A program made the position numbers and the translations under genes. Below, piece after piece: positions 56,612 to 64,000 of a stretch of 64,000 bases of DNA. The DNA comes from JALZKA01 sp963721645. GTDB lineage: Bacteria; Actinomycetota; Thermoleophilia; Solirubrobacterales; 70-9. The notes below the pieces were generated by a model. The model had not been told where the DNA came from. It ran no database searches and was given only the letters and a program-made list of their open reading frames with translations. The stretch spans positions 868,001 to 932,000 of the forward strand of contig CAVRJK010000002.1 of the NCBI GenBank assembly GCA_963721645.1, read 5' to 3'. Numbering within the stretch: the stretch's first letter is position 1; each line of letters begins with the position of its first letter.

Positions 56612-57721
56612 ATGCTTAAAGGCAACCTAAAGCGGCCGGCGGCTGATGCGCCTGCGTACTCGTCGGATGACGATGTCGGTCGCGCCTGGCTGGGGCCGGT
56701 GGCAATCGCCGTATTTTCCGCGAGCCTGATGCTCATCGTGGCCGTATCGGAGGGCCTGCCGATCCGCGACCCGGATGCGCGCTACGTCGGATCGCCGCTG
56801 GCCCTGATCGGCGTAATCGCCGGAATCTTCCTCGTTTTGGACCTTTTCCCCCGCGGATGGCGCCGCGCTCGCGAGACCGGTACCTCGTTCCCGGCCTCGT
56901 TCATCGGCGTCTTCGAAGAGCGCTGGTGGGGCCGGCGCGGCCTGGTCGTGATCGCCGCGCTCCTCTCGTTCTACGTCACCTACATCTCGTACCGAAACCT
57001 GAAGAGCTTTCTGCCCTTTGTCACGGACGCAAACTTCGACGGCGAACTCCTGTCGGCCGAGCGTTGGATCTTCTTCGGGAACGATCCCGCGGAGCTACTC
57101 CACAACCTGCTCGGCTCGGGCTTCACCGCTGAGTTCCTTTCGGCCATCTACCTCGCCTTCCTCACCTTCGTGCCGATCTCACTGGCGATCGCGCTGATCT
57201 GGTCCAGCCGCCTGCGCGTCGGCCTGACCTACGTCTCAGCGCTCTCGATCTGCTGGATCCTCGGCGCCGTGTCGTACTACATCCTTCCCGCGCTCGGACC
57301 GGTGTTTGCCGACCCACAGGTCTTCGCGGGTTTACCGGATACCGGCGTCGCACAGCTCCAGGCGACCCTGCTCGAGCATCGCCGTGAGGTGCTCGCCGAT
57401 CCAGCTTCGACCAACGCCGTCCAGTCGATTGCGGCGTTCGCCTCGCTTCACACCGGCGTTCTCTTCGCCGCGGCGCTGGTAGCTCACCGCTCGCGATCCC
57501 ACGCCGGCATCCGTTACGGCCTCTGGTCGATGCTCGCCTGCACCATGGTCGCGACCGTCTACTTCGGTTGGCACTACATCGTCGACGACTTTGCCGGCCT
57601 CTTTATCGGCGGCTTCGCCGTCTGGGGCGCCGAGCGCCTGACCACTCGCCTGTCGGCTCCGAGCAGGAGCCGCACCCTCATACCAGGGCAGTTGCCAGGT
57701 AGTAGCCGAGCGGCACCGTGA
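56612..57721 (+). CDS. PAP2-type membrane phosphatase/phosphotransferase
   Basis: 369 residues from ATG 56612, with about 7-8 membrane helices. The catalytic part is LHTGVLFAAALVAHRSRSH (PAP2 motif 2 His) and FGWHYIVDDFAGLFIGGFAV (motif 3, His and Asp), as in the PAP2_3 group that includes inositol-phosphoryl-ceramide synthases. ERWIFFGNDPAELLHNLLG and VSYYILPALGPVF precede it. It probably transfers or removes a phospho-alcohol head group in lipid metabolism (inference), in line with cdsA and pgsA next door. The 3' end overlaps cdsA by 44 bases, convergently. Confidence 0.87.
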   Translation: MLKGNLKRPAADAPAYSSDDDVGRAWLGPVAIAVFSASLMLIVAVSEGLPIRDPDARYVGSPLALIGVIAGIFLVLDLFPRGWRRARETGTSFPASFIGVFEERWWGRRGLVVIAALLSFYVTYISYRNLKSFLPFVTDANFDGELLSAERWIFFGNDPAELLHNLLGSGFTAEFLSAIYLAFLTFVPISLAIALIWSSRLRVGLTYVSALSICWILGAVSYYILPALGPVFADPQVFAGLPDTGVAQLQATLLEHRREVLADPASTNAVQSIAAFASLHTGVLFAAALVAHRSRSHAGIRYGLWSMLACTMVATVYFGWHYIVDDFAGLFIGGFAVWGAERLTTRLSAPSRSRTLIPGQLPGSSRAAP

Positions 57722-58511
57722 ACAAGAGCGCATCGACGCGGTCGAGCACACCGCCGTGTGCGCCAAGCAGCGTTCCCGAATCCTTGACTCCGGCCCGACG
57801 TTTGATCGCTGACTCGAAAAGGTCGCCGCAAGCGGCTGCGAGCGTCAGCGCAACTCCAAGAAGTGCCGCTTCCCAGAGCCTCAGCCACGGCTCGTCGATG
57901 ACGGCAGCGAGCACGACCACTGAAAGGGTGCCTCCTGCCACGCCTGCGATGAGGCCCTCGACGCTCTTGTTGGGAGAGACCGACGGCGCCAGCGGCGTGC
58001 GTCCGAAGAGCGATCCCAGGATGTGCGCGAACGTGTCGCCCAGGAAGGTGGCCAACAGGACGGCCAGAACGAGCACCGCGCCATCGTTGAGATCTCGCAG
58101 CAGCACGCCGTGGGCCAGAGCTGCTCCCACCCACACGACGCAGAGCGATCCGGCGAGCATGGACCCCCGCCTACCCTCCGATCGGATGAGCGAGAACACG
58201 ATCACGGCGAGGATTCCGAAAGAGACCCAAAGCGCAGTGAACAGTGCCTCGCGCCCATCGATCGCCGCCGCGACGACGATGCCGGCGCTGAGCCCCCCGG
58301 CCGCGAGCGACAGCGCCCGGCTCTCGCGGAGCAGCCGCACTGCCTCGTACGCGGCAAAGGCCGCGACGAGGGCAATGAGCCCAGCCCAGGCAGCGCCGCC
58401 GACCACCAGGAGCGTCGCGACCACTGCCGCGCCGGGCAGAGCGACCGCGAGCCTTGCGGGCAGGTCTGAGAGGCGTCCGGTACGCGGGGTTCCTTTTTCG
58501 GCCACGCTCAT
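57678..58511 (-). CDS. cdsA: phosphatidate cytidylyltransferase (CDP-DAG synthase)
   Basis: 277 residues from ATG 58511, with 7-8 membrane helices. The family signature is complete near the C-terminus: ACGDLFESAIKRRAGVKDSG, TLLGAHGGVLDRVDALLFTV. LATFLGDTFAHILGSLFGRT and PLAPSVSPNKSVEGLIAGV also fit. Makes CDP-diacylglycerol, the substrate of PgsA, whose gene is divergent with 39 bases between starts. A longer frame to 58688 would overlap pgsA and is not needed. Confidence 0.94.
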   Translation of the reverse strand: MSVAEKGTPRTGRLSDLPARLAVALPGAAVVATLLVVGGAAWAGLIALVAAFAAYEAVRLLRESRALSLAAGGLSAGIVVAAAIDGREALFTALWVSFGILAVIVFSLIRSEGRRGSMLAGSLCVVWVGAALAHGVLLRDLNDGAVLVLAVLLATFLGDTFAHILGSLFGRTPLAPSVSPNKSVEGLIAGVAGGTLSVVVLAAVIDEPWLRLWEAALLGVALTLAAACGDLFESAIKRRAGVKDSGTLLGAHGGVLDRVDALLFTVPLGYYLATALV

Positions 58512-58550
58512 CTGCCAACCCTCGCAGACGTGTACCCGCAGGCAGGCCGC

Positions 58551-59087
58551 ATGAACGCCCCCAACGCGCTGACGCTCTCGCGCATTGCGCTGGTTCCCGT
58601 GCTCGTCTTCGCGCTCGCCGAGGGCAATCTCAACTTCGCGCTTGTCGTGTTTCTGGCTGGGATGTTGACCGACATCCTGGACGGCCACATAGCCCGGACA
58701 CGCGGACCGATCACGGACTTCGGGAAGCTTATGGATCCGATCGCGGACAAGCTCTTCGTCGGCACCGCTTTCGTCTGCCTCGCCGCGATGGGCCGAATCG
58801 AGGTGGCCGTTGTCGCAGTGATCCTCAGCCGTGAGGTCGCGGTCAGCGCGCTGCGCCTGGTGGCCAAGGGCAAGGGGATCGTGATCAGCGCGGACGCGTT
58901 CGGCAAGGCCAAGACCGGGCTTCAGTCACTCACCATCGCGACGCTTCTGTACGTGGCGGATCCCATCGCCGCCGCACCACAACTCCTCATCGCCGCCACG
59001 GCAGCCGTCACAATCATGTCGGGCATGTCGTACTTCATCTCTTACGCGGCGGCGGACCGGGTCGAGCCGGCCTCCTCACCAGGCTGA
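58551..59087 (+). CDS. pgsA: CDP-alcohol phosphatidyltransferase (PgsA-like)
   Basis: 178 residues from ATG 58551. Motif DGHIARTRGPITDFGKLMDP follows the DGxxAR-x8-GxxxDxxxD rule of the family, with DKLFVGTAFVCLAAMGRIE and ILSREVAVSALRLVAKGKGI typical of phosphatidylglycerophosphate synthase. About five membrane helices. Its stop shares a base with the ATG of the PHP gene (TGATG). Divergent cdsA supplies its substrate. Confidence 0.93.
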   Translation: MNAPNALTLSRIALVPVLVFALAEGNLNFALVVFLAGMLTDILDGHIARTRGPITDFGKLMDPIADKLFVGTAFVCLAAMGRIEVAVVAVILSREVAVSALRLVAKGKGIVISADAFGKAKTGLQSLTIATLLYVADPIAAAPQLLIAATAAVTIMSGMSYFISYAAADRVEPASSPG

Positions 59088-60199
59088 TGTCCGTACCACA
59101 GCCCGCCGTGCCCGCCGTGCGCCGGCCTCGGCTCCACGACCTGGCGTGTGTCGTTCATCTCCACTCGGACTACTCGGACGGCACCGCGACGATCCCCGAG
59201 TTGATGGAAGCGGCTCGGACGGCTGAGCGAGACGTCGTGCTGCTGACCGATCACGACACGCTGGGGGCGAAGGACGACGGCCACGAGGGATGGCACGGAG
59301 ATGTCCTTCTGGGTGTCGGAGTGGAGGTGACTCCGCGCGCAGGCCACTTCCTGGCTTTCGGGTTGGACACGAAGATCAAGCACAAGGGGTTGTCCGAGGC
59401 GGAGATCGTCTCGGCTGTCGCCGATGCGGGCGGCTTCGGTTTCATCGCCCATCCTTGGTCCAAGGGCGCGCGGATCCTGGATCGCTACGGCCGATTCGTA
59501 AAGCGCGGCCTGCCTCATGGCTGGAATGACCTGGAACTCGACGCCGTCGCCGGAATCGAGCTCTGGAGTCTCACCACAGATGCGTCGGAGGAATGGCGTG
59601 GGCCCGTCGATGCCGTTCGCTACATGCGAGATCCCGAGGAGCAGCTCGACGGCCCTCGTGCCGAGGACATCGCCGCGTGGGACAGGTTTTGTAAGACGCG
59701 GCGCTTTGTGGCGATCGGAGGCCTCGACGCCCATCAGCACGGCATCCGCGTGCGGGGGCGCCTGTGGAGCCCGATGCGAAACGACCGCTACTTCGCGATG
59801 CTCTCGACCTACGTGTCGATAACCGAGGAGCCCAGGGGTGGCGAGCACGGCTCAGAAGACCTCGAGCTCGTCTACGAAGCTCTTCGCGAGGGGCGCTGTT
59901 TCATCTCCGTTGACGCGATCGCCTCTGGCCGCGGGTTTCGCTTCTGGGGTAACTCAGCCGACGGCACGCACGCGATGATGGGCGAGCAACACCCCTCGGG
60001 TACCTGGAGCCTCAGCGCCTCCGCGCCGAGCGAGGCGCGGCTCGTCCTTCTCCACAACGGCAGTCCTGTCGCCGAGACCCACGGGCAGACGATCGAGCAC
60101 CAAGTGACGGAGCCCGGCGCCTACCGGATCGAAGCCCATGTGAACTGGCGAAAGCGCGAGCGCCCATGGATCTACTCGAACCCGATCTACCTCCGGTGA
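59087..60199 (+). CDS. PHP-domain metal-dependent phosphoesterase
   Basis: 370 residues. PHP motifs: VVHLHSDYSDGTATIPELME (motif I), VVLLTDHDTLGAKDDG (II), VGVEVTPRAGHFLAFG, GFGFIAHPWSKGARILDRYG (III) and VAIGGLDAHQHGIRV (IV), giving the His and Asp ligands of a metal cluster. The last 100 residues are a beta-rich domain (GTWSLSASAPSEARLVLLHN, GSPVAETHGQTIEHQVTEPG). Related proteins hydrolyse phosphate esters of nucleotides or sugars; the substrate is unknown. Coupling to pgsA suggests a membrane-lipid or head-group task (inference). Confidence 0.88.
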   Translation: MSVPQPAVPAVRRPRLHDLACVVHLHSDYSDGTATIPELMEAARTAERDVVLLTDHDTLGAKDDGHEGWHGDVLLGVGVEVTPRAGHFLAFGLDTKIKHKGLSEAEIVSAVADAGGFGFIAHPWSKGARILDRYGRFVKRGLPHGWNDLELDAVAGIELWSLTTDASEEWRGPVDAVRYMRDPEEQLDGPRAEDIAAWDRFCKTRRFVAIGGLDAHQHGIRVRGRLWSPMRNDRYFAMLSTYVSITEEPRGGEHGSEDLELVYEALREGRCFISVDAIASGRGFRFWGNSADGTHAMMGEQHPSGTWSLSASAPSEARLVLLHNGSPVAETHGQTIEHQVTEPGAYRIEAHVNWRKRERPWIYSNPIYLR

Positions 60200-60244
60200 C
60201 CCCAAGCATCCCCCGAGACACCGCGAGGACCCCCGACGATCCCC

Positions 60245-60315
60245 GAGGGGTCAGACCCCTCACACTTCGCTAATGATCGCCGCCCGTGCCGCCGTCCCGA
60301 GGGGTCAGACCCCTC
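60245..60315. repeat. paired palindrome GAGGGGTCAGACCCCTC, 54-bp pitch
   Basis: Copies at 60245-60261 and 60299-60315, each followed by ACACTTCGCT(A/T)ATGA. The repeated 54-bp unit provides two in-frame ATG codons, at 60273 and 60327, for the next gene. The same palindrome and pitch occur at 38603. Confidence 0.75.
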
Positions 60316-60326
60316 ACACTTCGCTT

Positions 60327-61223
60327 ATGAGACCCCCTAAGCGTTTAGTCCGCGCATTCGACCGCCATGTTCTGTCTCGGACGCTCGGCATGGGCTACCG
60401 ATCAGGCAGGTTCGCAATCGACGCCATCGCGTTTCTGGATCCGGCGCCGAAGGGCGTTGAGATCCACAAGGGCGTGCCGGGAGACGAGCGGGCGCGCCTG
60501 ATCGTGCCGGACGGAGCTGATCCCGCCGCGCGCATACTGTGGCTCCATGGCGGCGCGTTTTGCTTCAACGCACCGCGCACCTACTCGACCTTTGTGGCGC
60601 ACGTCGCCAAGGCACTCGGCGTGAGCGCGGTGGTGCCGTCGTACCGGCTCGCACCCGAGCATCCGTTCCCTGCCGCGCCGGACGACGCGATGGCTGCATA
60701 CCGGGCAGCGGCCGACCATTCAAAGCCGCTGATCCTCGCGGGCGATTCGGCGGGCGGCGGCCTGGCGATCGTCACTGCAATCGCGCTGCGTGATGCAGGT
60801 GAGAGGCTGCCCGCCGGCATGCTCTTGGCGTCGCCGTGGGCGGACCTCACCATGTCGGGCGAGTCGATCCGGTCGAATGACGGGAAGGACGCAATTCTCC
60901 GTGCTCGCTTGCTTCCTCCGCTCGCGAAGGCATACGCCAACGGGTTGGCGCTCCACGACCCGCGCATCTCGCCGCTGAACGCTGATCTCTCGGGCCTTCC
61001 CCCGGCGCTCATTCAGTCTGGGGGCCACGACCTCTTCCTCTCGGAAAATTCAGAGCTCGCCTCCCGCATGGAATCTGCGGGAACTCGGGTCGAGCTTCAG
61101 GTCTACGACGGGATGTGGCACGACTTCCAGTCCCACGCCGGGATGCTCCCCGAAGCTGCGACAGCGGTCCAGCGGATGGCCGAGTGGGCGAAGCCTCTGC
61201 TCGACGGCTCCGAGACTTCCTAA
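60327..61223 (+). CDS. alpha/beta hydrolase (HSL-type esterase)
   Basis: 298 residues from ATG 60327; ATG 60273 is in frame but lies inside the repeat. Oxyanion motif ILWLHGGAFCFNAPRTYSTF (HGG), nucleophile elbow LILAGDSAGGGLAIVTAIAL, then LQSGGHD-like QSGGHDLFLSENSELASRM with the Asp, and MWHDFQSHAGMLPEA with the His. No signal peptide. Hormone-sensitive-lipase family members cut short acyl or aryl esters; the real substrate is unknown. Ends inside a strong hairpin shared with menD. Confidence 0.92.
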   Translation: MRPPKRLVRAFDRHVLSRTLGMGYRSGRFAIDAIAFLDPAPKGVEIHKGVPGDERARLIVPDGADPAARILWLHGGAFCFNAPRTYSTFVAHVAKALGVSAVVPSYRLAPEHPFPAAPDDAMAAYRAAADHSKPLILAGDSAGGGLAIVTAIALRDAGERLPAGMLLASPWADLTMSGESIRSNDGKDAILRARLLPPLAKAYANGLALHDPRISPLNADLSGLPPALIQSGGHDLFLSENSELASRMESAGTRVELQVYDGMWHDFQSHAGMLPEAATAVQRMAEWAKPLLDGSETS

Positions 61224-61247
61224 GAGGTGCCTGACCCCTCTTAGGAA
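61217..61247. terminator. 11-bp bidirectional terminator with both stop codons in the stem
   Basis: TTCCTAAGAGG pairs perfectly with CCTCTTAGGAA around a 9-base loop. TAA of the hydrolase (61221-61223) and TTA (the menD stop on minus, 61241-61243) are in opposite arms. The loop and inner stem resemble a diverged AGGGGTCAGACCCCT palindrome. Confidence 0.7.
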
Positions 61248-62986
61248 AGGGCGGCGGCGACCGCTTGCCAGAGCGTGTCGTGGATCGCGACGTTTCCGAA
61301 GCGGTCGATCGGCACCTCGATCAGGACGTGGCCACCCGTGCCGGCAGCGGCCAGTTCGTCAAGTGACCCGACCCGGCGATGCTCGATGCCGTGAAGGGAT
61401 GCCAGCGTCGAAAGGTCAAGTCCGAGAGGTGTTCCGAACACAGCCTCGAACTCGTCGCGCGTGACCTGGGATGCCTGCGGGAGGAACTCAAAGATGCCGC
61501 CGCCGTCGTTGTTGAGGCACACGATCCGTACCGGCTCGCGCGCGTGGCGAAGGAGCGCCAGCCCGTTCGTGTCGTGGTGTAGAGCGAGATCGCCGATCAG
61601 GATCCAGGCGGGACGGTCAGCGGCAATCGCGGCACCCACAGCCGATGAGACAGTGCCGTCGATGCCGTTCGCGCCCCTGTTGGAGAAGAACTGGACGTCT
61701 CGTCCAGAGGCAGGCAGGAACGACTCAGAGTCGCGGATCGGCATGGATGAGGCGCAAAACACGAGGTCGCCGTCACGTAGAGCGGCTCCTATCGACATGT
61801 GGGCGCCCGGCTCCGTCGGCACGCCTCCAAAGCGGCTGAGTTCGGCCCTCATCGCCGCGGATGCGGACTCGTTCGCAAGGCGCCATCGTGCCGCGAACGG
61901 GGTCTCCTGCTCCTCCACGAGACGCTCGGCCAAGCCGTGGGCGATCGTGACTGGATCGGCACGCAGCGTGAGGCCGGCGGTACGCGTCGGGTCGTTCCAG
62001 GTGCCGTTCGGGTCGACGACAAGTTGCGCGAAGTCTTCGAGCGAGGCGAGCCACTGGCGGAGCGCTTTCGAGGTAGGCATGTCGCCGAGGCGAAGGACGA
62101 GCTCCGGCGCAAGCTCGGCGGGCATTGCGCGCGCGATCGAGTCGTACGCCCAAACCACATCTGGACCGACATCGGGGTTGAGCCTGAGCTGAGAGGTCGG
62201 CTCTGCAAGCACCGGGAACCCGGATGCGGCTGCGAGCGACGCAACGGCAGGTCCCAGTTCGAGGTCAGTCTGGCGTCCAACCACGATCAGGCCACGCTCG
62301 GTCTCAGCAAGATCGGCGGAGATCGCGTCCAGGTCATCGGCCGAGAGAGCGGCCGCGGGAGCGTGGACCGAGCTCAGCGGTAGATCACTGCGGCCATGGA
62401 GGGCAAGCGCCGAGACCGCCGTGACATCGCCGTCGCGAGGCTCGGGCCCCAGGGGGTCGCGCCACGAGAGGTTCGCGTGCACAGGGCCAGGGCGAGGGTC
62501 GCCTGCGGCTTCAGCGTATGCGCGACACGCAGACGAGCGCATATGGAGGAGGCCGGCGTCGTCGGCCTCATGGGTACCCATTTCGGAGAACCAGCGAACG
62601 TTCGATCCATAGAGCTTCACCTGATCGATCGTCTGGCCGGCGCCTACATCACGGAGCTCGGGCGGCCGGTCACTCGTCAACACGATCAGCGGCACGGACG
62701 CCTCATTGGCCTCGGCGACGGCGGGGTGTAGGTTCGCCGCCGCGGTGCCGGAGGTGCAGGCGATAGCGACGGGCCGCCCCGTCGCTAGTGCGGCGCCCAG
62801 CGCGTAAAAGCCCGCGGAGCGCTCGTCGACGACGCTCGTCGTTTCGATCCCGGGCTCCCGCAGGAGTGCCAACGCCAAGGGCGTCGACCGCGACCCGGGG
62901 CAGATGACGGCGCGCTCCACGCCGGACCGTGCGAGCTCTTCGGTGAAGGCGGAGGCGAGGGCGGTGTTGCGGTTGGTGGGATCCAC
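61241..62986 (-). CDS. menD: SEPHCHC synthase (menaquinone)
   Basis: 581 residues. ThDP enzyme that joins 2-oxoglutarate and isochorismate. RAVICPGSRSTPLALALLRE, DERSAGFYALGAALATGRPV, AIACTSGTAAANLHPAVAEA, LIVLTSDRPPELRDVGAGQT, and VHANLSWRDPLGPEP, typical of MenD; the C-terminal ThDP part has LIGDLALHHDTNGLALLRHA and VCLNNDGGGIFEFLPQASQV. GTG 62986 follows a TAGCGT box by 8 bases. A longer frame through 63460 runs antisense to menC codons and is Arg-rich noise. Confidence 0.95.
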   Translation of the reverse strand: MDPTNRNTALASAFTEELARSGVERAVICPGSRSTPLALALLREPGIETTSVVDERSAGFYALGAALATGRPVAIACTSGTAAANLHPAVAEANEASVPLIVLTSDRPPELRDVGAGQTIDQVKLYGSNVRWFSEMGTHEADDAGLLHMRSSACRAYAEAAGDPRPGPVHANLSWRDPLGPEPRDGDVTAVSALALHGRSDLPLSSVHAPAAALSADDLDAISADLAETERGLIVVGRQTDLELGPAVASLAAASGFPVLAEPTSQLRLNPDVGPDVVWAYDSIARAMPAELAPELVLRLGDMPTSKALRQWLASLEDFAQLVVDPNGTWNDPTRTAGLTLRADPVTIAHGLAERLVEEQETPFAARWRLANESASAAMRAELSRFGGVPTEPGAHMSIGAALRDGDLVFCASSMPIRDSESFLPASGRDVQFFSNRGANGIDGTVSSAVGAAIAADRPAWILIGDLALHHDTNGLALLRHAREPVRIVCLNNDGGGIFEFLPQASQVTRDEFEAVFGTPLGLDLSTLASLHGIEHRRVGSLDELAAAGTGGHVLIEVPIDRFGNVAIHDTLWQAVAAALS

Positions 62987-62994
62987 GGGCGCGG

Positions 62995-63000
62995 ACGCTA
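62995..63000 (-). promoter_or_regulatory. -10 box TAGCGT for menD
   Basis: TAGCGT on the minus strand, 8 bases before GTG 62986, between the menC stop (63051) and menD. It suggests that menD can be transcribed separately from menC. Confidence 0.4.
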
Positions 63001-63050
63001 ACCGAGAAGGCCGCTTTGTCCGGTGGACGGGTTCTCCTTGAGATCCTTCC

Positions 63051-64000
63051 TCATGGGCGGAGCCGCCGATGCCTGAGTGCGTCGTCGTCCAGCTCCACGC
63101 CGAGCCCGGGGCCGTCCGGCAGATGAAGGTCGCCGTCGCGGAGCTCACACTCGCGCGATGCGATGGCCCCGGCAAAGAGGCGCTGGGTAGCCAGACCGTG
63201 AGCCAGACCGGGATCCGTGCCGTCGTGGCGCAGGATCTGAGCCGTGTGGGCGGCGGCGGCAATACCCACGGGGCCGTCAAGTGCGCTGGACAGGTACGTC
63301 GGGAGGACTTGCGCGATCTGCCGCGCGGCCCCGGCACCGCCGACCTTCGAGAGCTTGGCCGTCGCAAACCGGCACGAACGGCGTTGGGCTGCGCGGTGCG
63401 CCTCCGCCTCCGAGGAGACGGACTCGTCGGCCGCCAGAGGCACCTCAGTCGAGGCTGCAACGCGCGCCATCGCCCGAAGACCGCTCACGGGCTGCTCGGC
63501 GAGCTCGATCTTGAACGGGGCGATCGAGTTCAAGAGGTCAGTCGCAAGGCGTGGGTTCCACGCTTCGTTTGCATCCACGCGGATCGCCACGTCACGACCG
63601 ACAGCCTCGCGCACTGCCTCGACTGTTGCGATGTCGTCCTCGCCGGCCCCCAGCTTCAGCTTCACGGTCGTGAAGCCGTCGGCCACCCACTCGGCCGCCC
63701 GTGCGGCCACCTCGTGCGGAGGGCCGGCGGCAAGAGTGGCGTTGCAGCGGATGGCTGAAGCCTCTTGGGCACCGGCGAGCTTCCACATGGGGATGTCGGC
63801 GGCCTTGGCGACCACGTCGAAGATCGCGCACTCCAGCGCAGCCGAAGTGGCGGGGGAGACCCGTCGTGCCAGACCGAGCTCAACCCGGGTGGTGACCGCA
63901 AACGCGCGTGGGTCGTCGAGCGCCTCCTCCAGGTTCAGGCCCGTCAGCCGCCTCGCGGCGTCCTCGACCTCGGCCGCAACGGCGTGAAGCGGCTTGTCGC
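63051..64000 (-). CDS. menC: o-succinylbenzoate synthase-like enolase-superfamily enzyme, partial
   Basis: The frame is open at the right edge; 316 codons are visible. Enolase-superfamily pattern: FTTVKLKLGAGEDDIATVEA (KxK acid/base), VAIRVDANEAWNPRLATDLL (Asp), KIELAEQPVSGL (Glu), VPLAADESVSSEAEAHRAAQ (Asp/Glu) and FATAKLSKVGGAGAARQIAQ (second Lys). Upstream residues LEEALDDPRAFAVTTRVELG and SAALECAIFDVVAKAADIPM complete the N-terminal capping domain. It precedes menD on the same strand by 64 bases, which favours MenC over a dipeptide epimerase or muconate enzyme. The N-terminal start lies outside the window. Confidence 0.85.
   Translation of the reverse strand, partial: DKPLHAVAAEVEDAARRLTGLNLEEALDDPRAFAVTTRVELGLARRVSPATSAALECAIFDVVAKAADIPMWKLAGAQEASAIRCNATLAAGPPHEVAARAAEWVADGFTTVKLKLGAGEDDIATVEAVREAVGRDVAIRVDANEAWNPRLATDLLNSIAPFKIELAEQPVSGLRAMARVAASTEVPLAADESVSSEAEAHRAAQRRSCRFATAKLSKVGGAGAARQIAQVLPTYLSSALDGPVGIAAAAHTAQILRHDGTDPGLAHGLATQRLFAGAIASRECELRDGDLHLPDGPGLGVELDDDALRHRRLRP

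Noticed and set aside
38603..60315. Treating the GAGGGGTCAGACCCCTC repeats as ordinary terminators
   Set aside because: They lack T-runs, occur in pairs with fixed spacing and can lie upstream of genes, so a plain terminator does not explain them.
61241..63460. Long minus-strand frame that would extend MenD to over 700 residues
   Set aside because: The first 150 residues are Arg/Pro/Ser-rich antiphase reading of menC; MenD homology begins at GTG 62986 with a -10 box in front.
1..64000. tRNA, rRNA, CRISPR or prophage signals
   Set aside because: I looked for T-loop GGTTCGA-type motifs, regular repeat-spacer runs and phage structural genes and saw none that held up.

Overview
The window reads as a gene-dense, GC-rich chromosomal segment of an actinobacterium. 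It is most likely from the Thermoleophilia (Solirubrobacterales-like), but that placement is inference from gene content and style, not from a marker gene. Supporting signs are a class E sortase, an Rpf-type peptidoglycan hydrolase, menaquinone genes, many SpoIIE/STAS/LuxR signalling proteins, GTG starts, and start codons lying 6-10 bases after a TAnnnT box (leaderless transcription). I see no rRNA, tRNA, CRISPR array, prophage or insertion sequence.

Layout. 1-6.2 kb: a class E sortase cut by the left edge, argG, a frameshifted secreted delta-60-repeat protein, a coiled-coil cell-wall hydrolase and an MFS exporter. 6.2-13.3 kb: a signalling block with an HD-GYP phosphodiesterase, a BldC-like HTH protein, a CarH-like MerR regulator, a degenerate GGDEF protein, a PP2C/HATPase fusion with its STAS partner, a LuxR-GAF regulator, a small LPFSG surface protein and a PAS-LuxR regulator. 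13.3-23.3 kb: a Wzy-like polymerase with TPRs, a 1287-residue coiled-coil protein with a perfect 405-bp tandem duplication, dnaE and a cysteine-rich protein. 23.3-26.5 kb: a two-component system next to a second small surface protein (LPFTG), with an 11-bp direct-repeat array in the shared promoter. 26.7-38.6 kb: endonuclease IV, gltX, an HDOD-LuxR fusion, an Rrf2 regulator, a 33-codon CxxC mini-ORF fused by overlap to cysK, a sugar transferase, several response regulators and kinases, and cysE.

38.6-48 kb: a PcrA/UvrD helicase carrying a 366-residue intein in helicase motif III plus a one-base frameshift upstream, folD, two paralogous membrane proteins, and a gatC-gatA-zincin-gatB operon with overlapping stops and starts. 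47.6-52.8 kb: a TolB-like beta-propeller, NDH-2 behind a 29-bp palindrome, a DUF2304-GT2 glycosyltransferase and a divergent UDP-sulfoquinovose synthase. 52.9-64 kb: ilvBN, isochorismate synthase, PAP2, cdsA, pgsA, a PHP phosphoesterase, an alpha/beta hydrolase, menD and a partial menC.

Themes that link genes: menF, menD and menC supply menaquinone, which NDH-2 reduces. cdsA, pgsA and the PAP2 enzyme make membrane lipid, and SQD1 plus the GT2 may make sulfolipid. cysE, cysK and the Rrf2 regulator form a cysteine set. gltX plus GatCAB make Glu-tRNA and amidated tRNAs. A sortase and two LPFxG proteins suggest a small surface-display system. A dispersed palindrome, GAGGGGTCAGACCCCTC, occurs as pairs at three intergenic sites. 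The strongest candidates for something new are the small LPFxG surface-protein pair with its operator, the leaderless CxxC mini-ORF in front of cysK, the coiled-coil protein growing by tandem duplication, and the 10-bp-phased CAAGTT array.
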